Positions 17,000-26,266 of a stretch of 64,000 nucleotides of DNA are shown piece after piece. Under the pieces are notes generated by a model that saw only the letters and a list, made by a program, of their open reading frames with translations, did not search any database and was not told the DNA's origin. This DNA comes from Putridiphycobacter sp965230485 (GTDB lineage Bacteria > Bacteroidota > Bacteroidia > Flavobacteriales_D > Crocinitomicaceae). The stretch is taken from the NCBI GenBank assembly GCA_965230485.1, contig CBDDLA010000001.1:2356001-2420000 (forward strand), given 5' to 3'. Within the stretch, counting starts at the first letter, position 1. Each line of letters opens with the position of its first letter. The position numbers and the translations under genes are program-made.

Positions 17000-18874
17000 T
17001 TATCTTCCTAAAAACACAAGTAAAACAGAAATATCACTTGGTGAAACACCGCTAATTCTACTTGCCTGCCCTATCGTTACTGGTTCGATTTCTTTCAATT
17101 TTTCTACAGCCTCTGCTGATAGGGACGAAAACAGACTATAATCAATATCTTTTGGAATTTTTACATTTTCCAAACGTATCATTTTGTTGGCCATTTCTTG
17201 TTCACGAGAAATGTATCCATCATATTTTATTTGTATTTCTGCTTGTTCTAGTGCATCAGTGTCAGATATTTTGTACGGTGATAACTTTTTATCCAATTCC
17301 ACCCCAGTGTCCATCATTTCGGATAAGCGAACATGCGGTCTCGCTAATAACGTGTCAGACTTTTGTTTTTGTTTCAAAAGAGAAGATTTTAACGAACCGA
17401 GGTATTGATTGACTTCTTCAGGAGAAATACTCGTTTCTTTCAAAATCTCTTTAATTTTTCTTGTTTTTTCAATTTTCTCTTTGACTTTATTGTATCGCTC
17501 TTCAGTTGCTAATCCAATTTTATAACCTAACTCTGTCAGTCGAATATCCGCATTATCTTGTCTTAATAAGATTCTAAATTCTGCACGTGAGGTAAACATT
17601 CTATAAGGTTCTTTCGTTCCCTTTGTTATTAAATCATCTATTAAAACCCCAATATAGGCATCAGAACGGCCTAGAATAAATTCCGGTTTACCAGTAAGTT
17701 TTAAATGGGCATTAATGCCTGCCATTAGGCCCTGAGCGGCGGCTTCTTCATATCCGGTTGTGCCATTTATTTGCCCGGCAAAAAACAAATTTTCTATCGG
17801 TTTAGTTTCTAAAGTGTGTTTTAACTGCGTCGGAGGAAAATAATCATATTCGATTGCATAGCCCGGTCGGAACATTTTTACATTTTCGAACCCTCTTATT
17901 GACCTCATAGCCTTTAATTGGATGTCTTCGGGTAGTGATGTGCTAAATCCGTTAACATATATCTCCACCGTATTCCAACCTTCAGGTTCAACAAAAATCT
18001 GATGTCTATCTCTTTCTGCAAACCGACTTATCTTGTCTTCAATTGAAGGGCAGTATCTTGGTCCTAGACTTTTTATTGCACCATTGAACATAGGGGATTT
18101 GTCGAACCCCTCTTTCAGTAATTCATGAACTTCTGGATTAGTATAGGTAATATGACATGGTAGTTGTTTCTTAAGATAATCGGTTTCTACAGAGTATGAA
18201 AATTTAAAGGGAGATTCATCACCTGCTTGTTCCTCCATTAATTCATAATTCAAACTTCTTCCATCAACTCTAGGAGGAGTCCCCGTCTTCATTCGCCCAC
18301 TTTCAAAACCAAGATCAATTAAATTTTCGGTAATCCCATAACTAGCGCTTTCCCCGGATCTTCCTCCTTTAAACTGTTTTTCTCCTAAATGAATAAGTCC
18401 ATTTAAAAAAGTGCCATTTGTTAAAATAACAGCCTTGGCTTTTATTTTGACCCCCATACTGGTTCTGACTCCAACCACTTTATTACCTTCTGTAAGAATA
18501 CCTATCGCCATATCTTGCCAAAAATCCAAATTCATGGTTTGCTCTAGTTTCTCCCTCCACTTTGCGGCAAACATCATTCGATCATTCTGTGTGCGTGGAG
18601 ACCACATTGCAGGACCTTTTGATAAGTTCAGCATTCTGAATTGAATGGCCGACTGATCTGAAACAATTCCTGAGCCGCCTCCAAGTGCATCTATCTCGCA
18701 AACGATTTGACCTTTGGCAACACCTCCCATTGCAGGGTTGCATGACATTTGAGCAATGGTAGCTAAATTCATTGTCACCAAAAGGGTAGAAGACCCCATT
18801 TTTGCAGCAGCATGGGCAGCTTCGCAGCCTGCATGACCTCCTCCAACAACAATTACATCATATTCTGACAACAT
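17000..18874 (-). CDS. mnmG: tRNA uridine-5-carboxymethylaminomethyl modification enzyme MnmG
   Basis: A 624-residue FAD enzyme that, with MnmE, modifies the wobble uridine of several tRNAs. The Rossmann dinucleotide motif is at residues 7-18 (VIVVGGGHAGCEAA). Other hallmarks are MSCNPAMGGVAKGQIV, GTFLNGLIHLGEKQFKGGR, the CPSIEDKI segment with the catalytic cysteine, GLMAGINAHL, and the C-terminal helical domain starting about residue 450. Length is standard. Immediately upstream of the start, on both sides of ybeY's end, lie two parS sites. Confidence 0.97.
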   Translation of the reverse strand: MLSEYDVIVVGGGHAGCEAAHAAAKMGSSTLLVTMNLATIAQMSCNPAMGGVAKGQIVCEIDALGGGSGIVSDQSAIQFRMLNLSKGPAMWSPRTQNDRMMFAAKWREKLEQTMNLDFWQDMAIGILTEGNKVVGVRTSMGVKIKAKAVILTNGTFLNGLIHLGEKQFKGGRSGESASYGITENLIDLGFESGRMKTGTPPRVDGRSLNYELMEEQAGDESPFKFSYSVETDYLKKQLPCHITYTNPEVHELLKEGFDKSPMFNGAIKSLGPRYCPSIEDKISRFAERDRHQIFVEPEGWNTVEIYVNGFSTSLPEDIQLKAMRSIRGFENVKMFRPGYAIEYDYFPPTQLKHTLETKPIENLFFAGQINGTTGYEEAAAQGLMAGINAHLKLTGKPEFILGRSDAYIGVLIDDLITKGTKEPYRMFTSRAEFRILLRQDNADIRLTELGYKIGLATEERYNKVKEKIEKTRKIKEILKETSISPEEVNQYLGSLKSSLLKQKQKSDTLLARPHVRLSEMMDTGVELDKKLSPYKISDTDALEQAEIQIKYDGYISREQEMANKMIRLENVKIPKDIDYSLFSSLSAEAVEKLKEIEPVTIGQASRISGVSPSDISVLLVFLGR

Positions 18875-18882
18875 ATCTCTCT

Positions 18883-18898
18883 GGTTTCACGTGAAACA
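18883..18898. promoter_or_regulatory. parS centromere site 1 (ParB binding)
   Basis: GTTTCACGTGAAAC at 18884-18897, within GGTTTCACGTGAAACA, differs at only one outer base from the bacterial parS consensus TGTTTCACGTGAAACA. It lies between the mnmG start and the second site. Confidence 0.92.
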
Positions 18899-18907
18899 CT
18901 TTTGAAA

Positions 18908-18923
18908 CGTTTCACGTGAAACG
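18908..18923. promoter_or_regulatory. parS centromere site 2 (overlaps the ybeY stop)
   Basis: CGTTTCACGTGAAACG contains the perfect 14-bp parS core at 18909-18922. Its centre is 25 bp from that of site 1. The ybeY reading frame runs into it, so the last residues of YbeY (R-F-T-stop) are encoded by the palindrome. Confidence 0.92.
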
Positions 18924-19352
18924 TGACCTTTCATTAAGCGCCCAATTTTCTTTATTCGTCATTATTTTTTTTTCTTCCTCAGTCTTGTCATTAAACCCAC
19001 ACAAGTGAAGTACACCATGAATAATCACTCTATTTAACTCCTTATCAAAATCACCCCCAGAAAAATCAAGCGCATTAGAGCCAACTGTGTCAATGCTGAT
19101 AAAAATGTCACCCGATATCATACTTCCCTCGTTATAATTAAAGGTTATAATGTCCGTGAAATAATCATGGTTTAAATACTGTTTATTAATATCTAAAATA
19201 TAATCATCTGAACAAAATACATAGGCAATGTCGCCAACAACATTACCCAAATCACATACCACATGATTTATCCATAAACGTAAAAATTCCGGATCATAGT
19301 CCGGAACCGATACATTTTCAATATGGAAACTGATATTATTCATCAAGTGCAA
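18912..19352 (-). CDS. ybeY: rRNA maturation endonuclease YbeY
   Basis: A 146-residue zinc-dependent RNase needed for rRNA 3'-end maturation and ribosome quality control. The metal motif is IIHGVLHLCGFNDKTEEEK: the two first histidines are kept, while the third position of HGxLHLxGxDH is an Asp-Lys pair, a variant often seen in Bacteroidota. The conserved DIITFNYNE and GDIFIS segments precede it. The frame opens at 19352; MNNIS at 19343 is an alternative. It overlaps the RsbW-like gene by 17 bp, and the parS site 2 supplies its C-terminus. Confidence 0.93.
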   Translation of the reverse strand: MHLMNNISFHIENVSVPDYDPEFLRLWINHVVCDLGNVVGDIAYVFCSDDYILDINKQYLNHDYFTDIITFNYNEGSMISGDIFISIDTVGSNALDFSGGDFDKELNRVIIHGVLHLCGFNDKTEEEKKIMTNKENWALNERSRFT

Positions 19353-19734
19353 AAGTAATATTTACTTTTGAACCGTTTTCTAAAAATTCTATCTTATCTG
19401 CTAAATTTTTCATTAAAAAAATTCCTCTTCCATTTAGCTTTTCAATATTTTCTGGTGCTGTCGGATCCGGTAATACTTCAAAATTGAATCCTTCTCCTTG
19501 GTCTCTTACCGAAAACACAAGTCCCTCTTCATTTTTTCCTACTTCTAGCTTTACCCTTTTCGATTCATCTTTTCTGTTACCATGAATAATAGCATTATTT
19601 GTTGCCTCAGTAACGGCTATTAAGATGTTTCCATACATATCCTCATTAACCAATAAGTCACTACAAACTCTATCGATTAATGACTCAACTTCACTTATGC
19701 TTGTGATACTAGATTTAATTTCTAAAACGTGCAT
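19336..19734 (-). CDS. RsbW-like ATP-binding protein (HATPase_c_2)
   Basis: A 132-residue, single-domain GHKL ATPase. The N box is ILIAVTEATNNAIIHGNRKD, followed by the G1-like VRDQGEGFN and the G2-like NGRGIFLMKNLAD. This is the compact anti-sigma/serine-kinase form (RsbW/SpoIIAB type). It could phosphorylate an anti-sigma antagonist, but no sigma factor or STAS protein is next to it, so its partner is unknown. It is 3 bp downstream of the DUF4175 gene and overlaps ybeY. Confidence 0.82.
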   Translation of the reverse strand: MHVLEIKSSITSISEVESLIDRVCSDLLVNEDMYGNILIAVTEATNNAIIHGNRKDESKRVKLEVGKNEEGLVFSVRDQGEGFNFEVLPDPTAPENIEKLNGRGIFLMKNLADKIEFLENGSKVNITFALDE

Positions 19735-19737
19735 TTA

Positions 19738-22700
19738 TTAATCATTTACCGTATTAAAATAAGCGTTTACCATATTTTTGTAGTAGACCCTTAAACCGAT
19801 AGGAACCGTTCTCAATAATTCAATCTCACTCTCCTTCTTTCTAGTATACTCATTTAATTCCTTAAGGTTACCCTCTTCCGCATTTTTTCCAATTTTTGAC
19901 TCCCTTTCTTCGCTAAAGCCCCTTTCCATCAAGGCTTTTTCACTTTCTAACAATCGTGTCATAATGTCTTTTTGCCGCTCAAGTATATTATTAGAAAAAC
20001 CATTATTTAATAAGTCATTCTCTAAGTTTTCCATATCCTTTATCAGCTCATTAAGACCATTACCTGCGCCTGAACCATCTTTATTTAACTCTTGCCTTAG
20101 TTGCTGTAAAGCTTGCCTCATCTGGCTCTGTTCTAAGGCCATTTTAGCAATTTCCCTAGGTCCCATTCCAGGAATACTTCCTTTACCAAGCCCTTTATTA
20201 CCCTTTCCTGCACCTTCACCTGGCTCACCCTTTCCTTCTCCTGGTTTAGATCCCTTCTTCATCTGATCCATTTGTTTCTTAAGCTGATCTTTCATTTGCT
20301 GCATTGACATCTGTCCAGATTTCCCTTTTCCCTGACCAATTCCAGAGCCTCCCGGCTTATTGCATGAACCACTACCAGGCATTTTTGATTGCATTTGGTT
20401 TTGCATTTGTTCCAAAACAGAGGATAATAGCAAGGCCAGATTATTATATGATGTCACAGCATACTGCTGATGCTGCTTAACTTTACCAACCTTGCGTTCT
20501 TGACCATAGTCTTTTGCCTTTGTCTGATTATACTCTAAGTCATTTAGTTCAGTAATTATAGTATTCGACATTTGGGCATGCCGCTTAGCTAATGACATTA
20601 ATGAGTCTTCAACAATTTCAGTAGACTTCATTATCTTTAATTGCTCTCTATTAAAACTCACTATTCTTGGATTACTACGATCAATTAGCCCATAATCATT
20701 CATTAAGTTTTCTTGCTGGAGCGATAACCCTACAATGTTCTCGAGCAAAAACCTTAGCTGTTCCATATCCTCCGTTTTCTGCTGTCCCATTGCGGCATCC
20801 ATCATTGCCTTCATGTCATCAGCCATTTGCTCCATCATTTCACTTGCTTTTTTCTGACTCTCAGACGCCTTTTTTTCTTTACTTTCACCTAGTTTGTCTT
20901 TTGCGTCTTTCATTTCATCTTCAATGTCACTTTCTTTCTCATCATCAAAATTCAAGTTCTTAGGCTGCTCTAAATTATTATTCATTTTTTTTGCATCTTC
21001 AATATCCTTTTTAATTTCCTCAAATTTTTCATTTAAACTTTCTTGTTGCTTTTCTAAATCCTCTGATTGGCTTTTCCTTTGCTCTGTATCTTCCTGAAGC
21101 GCTTTTTGTTCCTCAGCTAGCTCTCTTAATTGATCTTCAATGCCTTCAATTTTTTTATCTAACTCTAAATGTTTAAACAACTCTAAAGTCCGGTCCAGCT
21201 CCTTTTCAAGATTATCTGATTGCTGTTCCATTTTTTCCATATTCTCTAGAATCTGGTCCCTATTCATCTCATCCATCATCTTCTGAAGCTCTTCTAAGAG
21301 TTCTTTCATTTCCTCGTCTAACAGTTCTTCCATTAGTTTTTCTAAAAGTTCCTGTTTTTCCTCAAGCTCTTCAGAGCTTTCCATAAACTCATTTTGTTCT
21401 TGAGCATTTTCATCAAATTGTTGCTTCATCAACTCCAATTTCATTTGTAAATCATTTTGTCGATTAAGCATGTTATTAATATTTTGTTTATCCTTCCAAT
21501 CGGGACTAGTTTTATTTATCAACGTATTCCTGATTTTTGAGACTTCCTTTTTTATTTCCTTGGCATCCTTAAGTGCCTTGTCAATATCTTTTTTTAGATT
21601 ATCGGTCTTATCAGCGATTTGATTATCTAAATCAGAAAGTTCAGGAACACTAAATACTAGCTTTTTCGAACTTGTACTTTTATATCCATTAGGAGAATCA
21701 TTATCCGTCACTGTAAAAAAGTATTCCAGAACATCTCCTGGTTCTAAATTGAATTCTTTTAGATCTACTCTATGTCCAAAAATTTGTTTGGTTTGTCCTT
21801 TCGAAATTTCAATGCCAGCTCTTTTTATCTCACTGCTATCCTTACGATTTATTTTTGCAACAAATTTGAGATTTGAAAAGCCATAGTCATCTGTTATTGA
21901 ACCATCAATAAATCTTATAAATTCATTTAATGAATCTATACTTTCAACAATTGATATGGTAGGAAATTCATCAAGAGTAACAGCAATAGTATTTTCTAAC
22001 GTATCTATGTCCTCTATTTGTTGAGTACTTAGCAACAGACTATAGATTTGAGAATTCTTAATTCGCTTTTTAAACCTAAATTCATTATTTATATTAGGTT
22101 TAGATTCCATTAGAGTATCTGAAAAAACAGTTTTAATATTTACTGTATTATCAGATTTTATATTCCATTCTAAAAGTGTTCCTTCCGGAACTGAAATATC
22201 ACTTAGATCTGAAATAACCTGATCGGACATTCTCATATGCTTAGGATAATTTAACTTGATTGAAACATTTGAAAGAGCCGGTTTCTGCAAAACGTTCACT
22301 TCAAAAGTTTCAGATTTAAATCCATTTGCTTCACAATAAAAAGTTAAATCCTCATTTAGATTATCGAATGTATGAGCAAACTCAATGGCGCTAACCTTCC
22401 TTAGATTATAGGTTCCATTGTTCGAAAAGATTTTTACATCTGGAGGAATCTCATCTCCTGTAAGCTTCAGCAATAATTCGTATTCTTGACCCTGCACTAA
22501 GCTATCTTTGCTTACTAACACAAAATTGAAAGGAGCCTCTTCAACAAACTCCTTCGAATAATTTATTATTCTATTAGAACCATCACTAAATATACTTGGC
22601 CTTAAAAAAAAGACCACTATTATGACAAGAACAACAGGCAACAGATATTTAAGGTATTTTCGATTTTCTCCGATTTGTATCCCGGTAGAAAATGGAACCA

Positions 22701-23121
22701 ATGAAAGTGAGCTGGCTCTTTGTTGAATGCTTGCCTCTAATAATTCAATATTATCCGTGGAAAGCTCCAGTTGATTACTTAATTGAAGTGTGTTTTGAAG
22801 TTTATCTCCTACATCAGGAAATAGTTGTCCTATCATTCTTGATGCCTCATTTAAAGATAAACGATCTCCTATCTTCGCGAGCTTTAATAATGGAATAACA
22901 ATGTATTTTATTAAAACAAAAGTATTACTAATCGTAAATGTCCAAAACAATATACTTCGCATTGCCTGACTAAAACGGCCAAAATATTCAAGAGTAGTGA
23001 TGGCTAAAAAAGACAATAAAAAAATGAGGAAAAAAAGCAGAGCCCCTTTTACCATTTCATTCTTATAGTACTTCCTTATAAAAGACTCTATTTGAATTAA
23101 TAAATCCTGAAATTTTGACAT
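19738..23121 (-). CDS. DUF4175-type large membrane and coiled-coil protein
   Basis: A 1127-residue protein. Hydrophobic segments lie at about 25-45, 52-75 and 155-175. A beta-rich region follows (about 180-470), then a long highly charged coiled coil (about 500-740, full of Glu, Lys and Gln). A Met/Gln/Gly/Lys-rich region (MPGSGSCNKPGG, then GKGKSGQMSMQQMKDQLKKQ) precedes a helical C-terminus. This is the layout of the Bacteroidota DUF4175 family, whose role is unknown. It is the first gene of the operon with the RsbW-like, ybeY and mnmG genes, all minus strand. Confidence 0.78.
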   Translation of the reverse strand: MSKFQDLLIQIESFIRKYYKNEMVKGALLFFLIFLLSFLAITTLEYFGRFSQAMRSILFWTFTISNTFVLIKYIVIPLLKLAKIGDRLSLNEASRMIGQLFPDVGDKLQNTLQLSNQLELSTDNIELLEASIQQRASSLSLVPFSTGIQIGENRKYLKYLLPVVLVIIVVFFLRPSIFSDGSNRIINYSKEFVEEAPFNFVLVSKDSLVQGQEYELLLKLTGDEIPPDVKIFSNNGTYNLRKVSAIEFAHTFDNLNEDLTFYCEANGFKSETFEVNVLQKPALSNVSIKLNYPKHMRMSDQVISDLSDISVPEGTLLEWNIKSDNTVNIKTVFSDTLMESKPNINNEFRFKKRIKNSQIYSLLLSTQQIEDIDTLENTIAVTLDEFPTISIVESIDSLNEFIRFIDGSITDDYGFSNLKFVAKINRKDSSEIKRAGIEISKGQTKQIFGHRVDLKEFNLEPGDVLEYFFTVTDNDSPNGYKSTSSKKLVFSVPELSDLDNQIADKTDNLKKDIDKALKDAKEIKKEVSKIRNTLINKTSPDWKDKQNINNMLNRQNDLQMKLELMKQQFDENAQEQNEFMESSEELEEKQELLEKLMEELLDEEMKELLEELQKMMDEMNRDQILENMEKMEQQSDNLEKELDRTLELFKHLELDKKIEGIEDQLRELAEEQKALQEDTEQRKSQSEDLEKQQESLNEKFEEIKKDIEDAKKMNNNLEQPKNLNFDDEKESDIEDEMKDAKDKLGESKEKKASESQKKASEMMEQMADDMKAMMDAAMGQQKTEDMEQLRFLLENIVGLSLQQENLMNDYGLIDRSNPRIVSFNREQLKIMKSTEIVEDSLMSLAKRHAQMSNTIITELNDLEYNQTKAKDYGQERKVGKVKQHQQYAVTSYNNLALLLSSVLEQMQNQMQSKMPGSGSCNKPGGSGIGQGKGKSGQMSMQQMKDQLKKQMDQMKKGSKPGEGKGEPGEGAGKGNKGLGKGSIPGMGPREIAKMALEQSQMRQALQQLRQELNKDGSGAGNGLNELIKDMENLENDLLNNGFSNNILERQKDIMTRLLESEKALMERGFSEERESKIGKNAEEGNLKELNEYTRKKESEIELLRTVPIGLRVYYKNMVNAYFNTVND

Positions 23122-23209
23122 AATAATTAAACGACTTATAAAGTTAAATCAATTCTGTTACAATTGTATCAAAAATACGACCAAAAGGCTTAATAAACCC
23201 TAATTTATA

Positions 23210-23217
23210 TATCTTTG
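23210..23217 (+). promoter_or_regulatory. -7 promoter element TATCTTTG for gltX
   Basis: An exact TAnnTTTG match ending 20 bp before the gltX ATG, in the 116-bp gap that divides divergent transcription. No TTG is present at the standard -33 distance. Confidence 0.5.
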
Positions 23218-23237
23218 TCCGTTTTAAATGAATTAAC

Positions 23238-24770
23238 ATGTCAAAAAAGGTAAGGGTACGTTTCGCGCCAAGTCCAACCGGTCCATTACATATGGGTGGT
23301 GTGAGAACCGCTTTATATAACTATTTATTTGCAAAAAAATATAACGGTGATTTCATTTTAAGAATTGAAGATACTGATGAAAAAAGGTTTGTACCAGGCG
23401 CCAAAGCCTACATTATTGAATCATTAAAATGGTGTGGAATTGAACCAAACGAAGGCGAAGGCTATGGTGGTGAATTGGGGCCATATGTTCAATCTGAGAG
23501 AAAAAAAATCTATACACCATACGCTCACAAGCTTGTTGAAGAAGGCAAGGCTTACTATGCTTTTGATACATCTGAAGATTTAGACAGGATGCGTGAACAG
23601 TCAAAAAAAATGGGTCTCGCCAACTGGCAATATAACTCAACAACAAGGTCATCAATGAAAAACTCATTGACGCTCCCAAAAGAGGAGGTTGCTAAAAGAC
23701 TAGAGGCGAAAGACCCTTTCACCATTCGATTTAAAATGCCCCGAAATACTGATGTAAAATTTGAAGATTGTATTCGGGGTTGGGTAACCGTTAACACGAA
23801 TAATTTAGATGACAAGGTATTGGTCAAGGAAACAGGTGTTCCTACCTATCACTTAGCCAATATAATTGATGACCACTTAATGAAAATTAGTCATGTGATA
23901 AGAGGTGAGGAATGGTTGCCATCTGCTCCTTTACATGTGTTATTATATCAGGCATTTGGATGGGGTCAGCCCGAATTTGCTCACCTCCCGCTAATTTTAA
24001 GGCCAGATGGTAAAGGTAAATTAAGTAAACGTGACGGAGATAAGCTTGGGTTTCCCGTATTTCCCATTAATTGGGAGTCTTCAACTGGAGAAACTTACAG
24101 CGGTTACAGGGAAAATGGTTATTTACCAGACGCTTTTGTAAACATGCTTGCCTTTTTAGGATGGAATCCAGGAGACAATAAAGAGCTTTTCTCTTTAAAA
24201 GAATTAGAGCAAGCTTTTACCATTGAACGTGTCGGTAAATCGGGGGCAAGATTTGACCCTGACAAAACTAAGTGGTTTAATCAGCAATACATTAAAGCAA
24301 AATCAAATACTGATCTAGCTGATTTACTTATGCCTCATTTATCTAATTATCAAATTGATACAAGCAAAGATTATTTAGCCAAAGTTAGTGGTTTAATGAA
24401 AGAACGCGCTACATTTATTGAGGATATATTAATTGAAGGAGATTATTTTTTCGGCGACATTAGTAGTTATGATGACAAGACCATTCGAAAAAAATGGAAG
24501 GAAGACACACCAACAATAATGGCAGAGTTAATTACTGTCCTGGACAATGTTGATTCGTTTAATAAAACAGATATTGAAAAAGCCTTTTCAGAGTATTTGA
24601 CTAAAAATGAATACGGTTTTGGTAAAGTGGGACCTGGTTTCAGATTGCTTGTCACTGGCAAAGGAATGGGTCCTTCAATGTTTGAGATTTGTGAAACTTT
24701 AGGAAAGGAAAAAGTCTTAAAAAGAATGAGAAAAGGTATAGAAACAGTATCACAATTAAAAAACAACTAA
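23238..24770 (+). CDS. gltX: Glutamyl-tRNA synthetase
   Basis: A 510-residue class I synthetase that charges tRNA with glutamate. The HIGH-like motif is SPTGPLHMGGVRTALYNY and the KMSKS-like motif is GKLSKRDGDKLGFPVF. Family features also include RIEDTDEKR and VIRGEEWLPSAPLHVLLYQ. A helical anticodon-binding domain takes the last third. Length is normal. It ends one base into the folB start (TAATG), indicating coupling. Confidence 0.97.
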   Translation: MSKKVRVRFAPSPTGPLHMGGVRTALYNYLFAKKYNGDFILRIEDTDEKRFVPGAKAYIIESLKWCGIEPNEGEGYGGELGPYVQSERKKIYTPYAHKLVEEGKAYYAFDTSEDLDRMREQSKKMGLANWQYNSTTRSSMKNSLTLPKEEVAKRLEAKDPFTIRFKMPRNTDVKFEDCIRGWVTVNTNNLDDKVLVKETGVPTYHLANIIDDHLMKISHVIRGEEWLPSAPLHVLLYQAFGWGQPEFAHLPLILRPDGKGKLSKRDGDKLGFPVFPINWESSTGETYSGYRENGYLPDAFVNMLAFLGWNPGDNKELFSLKELEQAFTIERVGKSGARFDPDKTKWFNQQYIKAKSNTDLADLLMPHLSNYQIDTSKDYLAKVSGLMKERATFIEDILIEGDYFFGDISSYDDKTIRKKWKEDTPTIMAELITVLDNVDSFNKTDIEKAFSEYLTKNEYGFGKVGPGFRLLVTGKGMGPSMFEICETLGKEKVLKRMRKGIETVSQLKNN

Positions 24771-25126
24771 TGCATTTAGTAGAAGTAGTAGGCATAGAAT
24801 GTTATTCATACCATGGTTGTATGAAGGAAGAAAGTATTTTAGGAGGTAAATATATTGTTGATGTTTCCATAGAAACGGATTTCACTAAAGCTGCTGAAAC
24901 AGATGAGCTAGGAGATACAATTGATTATGTAAGAATTAAAGAAATAGTATTGGCTCAAATGGCAATTAGATCTAAACTAATAGAACACGTAGGACAAAGG
25001 ATTTCTGATGCGTTTAAAGCTGAATTTTCTGGGCTAATTGAGTCTACTGTAAAAATTAGAAAAATAAACCCTCCCATACAAGGAACAGTTAAAGAAGTTG
25101 CGATTGTCATAAAATCAAAGCAATAA
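24770..25126 (+). CDS. folB: Dihydroneopterin aldolase FolB
   Basis: A 118-residue protein that makes 6-hydroxymethyl-dihydropterin in folate synthesis. The active-site segment is YHGCMKEESILGGKYIVDVSI with the catalytic glutamate, and the conserved lysine is in KINPPI. TIDYVRIKEIV is also typical. The start codon overlaps the gltX stop by one base, so it is translated from the same message. Confidence 0.93.
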   Translation: MHLVEVVGIECYSYHGCMKEESILGGKYIVDVSIETDFTKAAETDELGDTIDYVRIKEIVLAQMAIRSKLIEHVGQRISDAFKAEFSGLIESTVKIRKINPPIQGTVKEVAIVIKSKQ

Positions 25127-25132
25127 AAGACA

Positions 25133-25162
25133 TTGTGAAGTAAAATTAATTTTTTATCTTTG
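25133..25162 (+). promoter_or_regulatory. Promoter of tRNA-Cys: TTG (-33) and TATCTTTG (-7)
   Basis: TTG at 25133-25135 and TATCTTTG at 25155-25162 with 19-bp spacing, a full match to the Bacteroidota consensus. The predicted start is near 25169, ten bases before the mature tRNA. Confidence 0.75.
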
Positions 25163-25178
25163 GCGCTCCTTAAATTAA

Positions 25179-25249
25179 GGTCACGTGGCCGAGTGGCTAG
25201 GCAGAGGTCTGCAACACCTTTTACGGCGGTTCGAATCCGTCCGTGACCT
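25179..25249 (+). tRNA. tRNA-Cys (anticodon GCA)
   Basis: A 71-nt cloverleaf without encoded CCA. The 7-bp acceptor stem is GGTCACG / CGTGACC, followed by discriminator T. The anticodon stem is GAGGT / ACCTT around the loop CTGCAAC, giving anticodon GCA. The T arm is GGCGGTTCGAATCCGTC. Discriminator U73 is the main identity base for cysteinyl-tRNA synthetase. It has its own promoter and terminator. Confidence 0.97.
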
Positions 25250-25260
25250 CTTAAAATCAA

Positions 25261-25292
25261 AAAACGCCTCATTTAAAAATGAGGCGTTTTTT
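25261..25292. terminator. Bidirectional terminator after tRNA-Cys
   Basis: A long stem AAAACGCCTCATTT / AAATGAGGCGTTTT with a short loop, with T runs on both strands. It ends tRNA-Cys on the plus strand and the convergent methyltransferase gene (25317-26216) on the minus strand. Confidence 0.85.
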
Positions 25293-25316
25293 ATTAATAT
25301 ATGTAATTAATTGTCT

Positions 25317-26216
25317 TTATCCGCGGAGTTTCTTAACCAATTTATACCCTCGTTTATCTAACCACTTATCAAGTCTCATCTTCAGCTTTTCCTTGAATGA
25401 AGCATTGTGCGATAGAGCGAATGGCACGATTGTCCCCCGGTCAGCTTTTTCAACAATCTCTTTTTCAGTCATCCCATTAATCCAAGGATAAGCTTTAACT
25501 TCTTCTTTTTTGCCTTTATATGCTACAATTGTTACTCGACTCTCATTTTTATATGGCTCTAATGGTGAATAGCACTCCATGATGCATTCGAAACCAATTT
25601 TATTTAAGTATTTAATTAAAGACTCTTTTGTGATTAAAAAACTCTCATTATTTCCAATAGAGGCCATTATCCTTTTGTTCATTACTAACTCTTCATCATC
25701 CCCGTCCTCATGTTCTGAATATTTTACCCCATAATAAGTTTCTCCATCTTTTTCAAATGCAATTGGACTACTTAAACCAATGGTTGTATCAATAATTAAC
25801 ATGTTGTTACACATGTCATGCAATCGCTTTAATAAACTAAAAACGTCCTCCGTATCTAAATGATATAGTAAACCTAAATTATAAATAACATCAAATTTAC
25901 CGTACTTATCAACGTGTACATTTCTTACATCATCAACATTAAACTTAACGTTATTTAAATTATGTTCTTCGGCTACCTCTTTTCCAAATTTTAATCGATC
26001 ATCTCTACCATCAATTCCAAGAACTTCTGATCCATACATTCCTGCTTCAAGCGAGTAAACACCCTCTCCACATCCGAGGTCTAATATACGCAAATCCTCC
26101 ATGTTTTTACTAGCCAACCTTTTAGTTAAGCTAATAATTCTTCTGACTTTTACAGCATTTCCATCCCCTTTGTCAGCAAATAAATCTAAGGCCTTGCGGT
26201 TAAAGATATTCTCCAT
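25317..26216 (-). CDS. Class I SAM-dependent methyltransferase
   Basis: A 299-residue cytoplasmic methyltransferase. Motif I is LRILDLGCGEGVYSLEAG, then VLGIDGRDDRLKFG (motif II), and VDDVRNV. FDVIYNLGLLYHL is the usual end of the SAM fold. The C-terminus is basic (KLKMRLDKWLDKRG). No further domain identifies the substrate. It has a TATCTTTG -7 element at 26249-26242 and is separated by 50 bp from the CotH-like gene upstream. Confidence 0.82.
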   Translation of the reverse strand: MENIFNRKALDLFADKGDGNAVKVRRIISLTKRLASKNMEDLRILDLGCGEGVYSLEAGMYGSEVLGIDGRDDRLKFGKEVAEEHNLNNVKFNVDDVRNVHVDKYGKFDVIYNLGLLYHLDTEDVFSLLKRLHDMCNNMLIIDTTIGLSSPIAFEKDGETYYGVKYSEHEDGDDEELVMNKRIMASIGNNESFLITKESLIKYLNKIGFECIMECYSPLEPYKNESRVTIVAYKGKKEEVKAYPWINGMTEKEIVEKADRGTIVPFALSHNASFKEKLKMRLDKWLDKRGYKLVKKLRG

Positions 26217-26241
26217 TTTTTTAACTCTTTTTTTCGAGTTT

Positions 26242-26249
26242 CAAAGATA
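26242..26249 (-). promoter_or_regulatory. -7 promoter element TATCTTTG for the methyltransferase
   Basis: An exact minus-strand match 25 bp before the ATG at 26216, in the gap after the CotH-like gene. This suggests the methyltransferase has its own promoter. Confidence 0.45.
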
Positions 26250-26266
26250 GTATTAATTTCTTAACA

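Noticed and set aside
20667..21097. Plus-strand frames inside the DUF4175 gene
   Set aside because: They are complements of a low-complexity Glu/Lys coiled coil and only reflect its composition.
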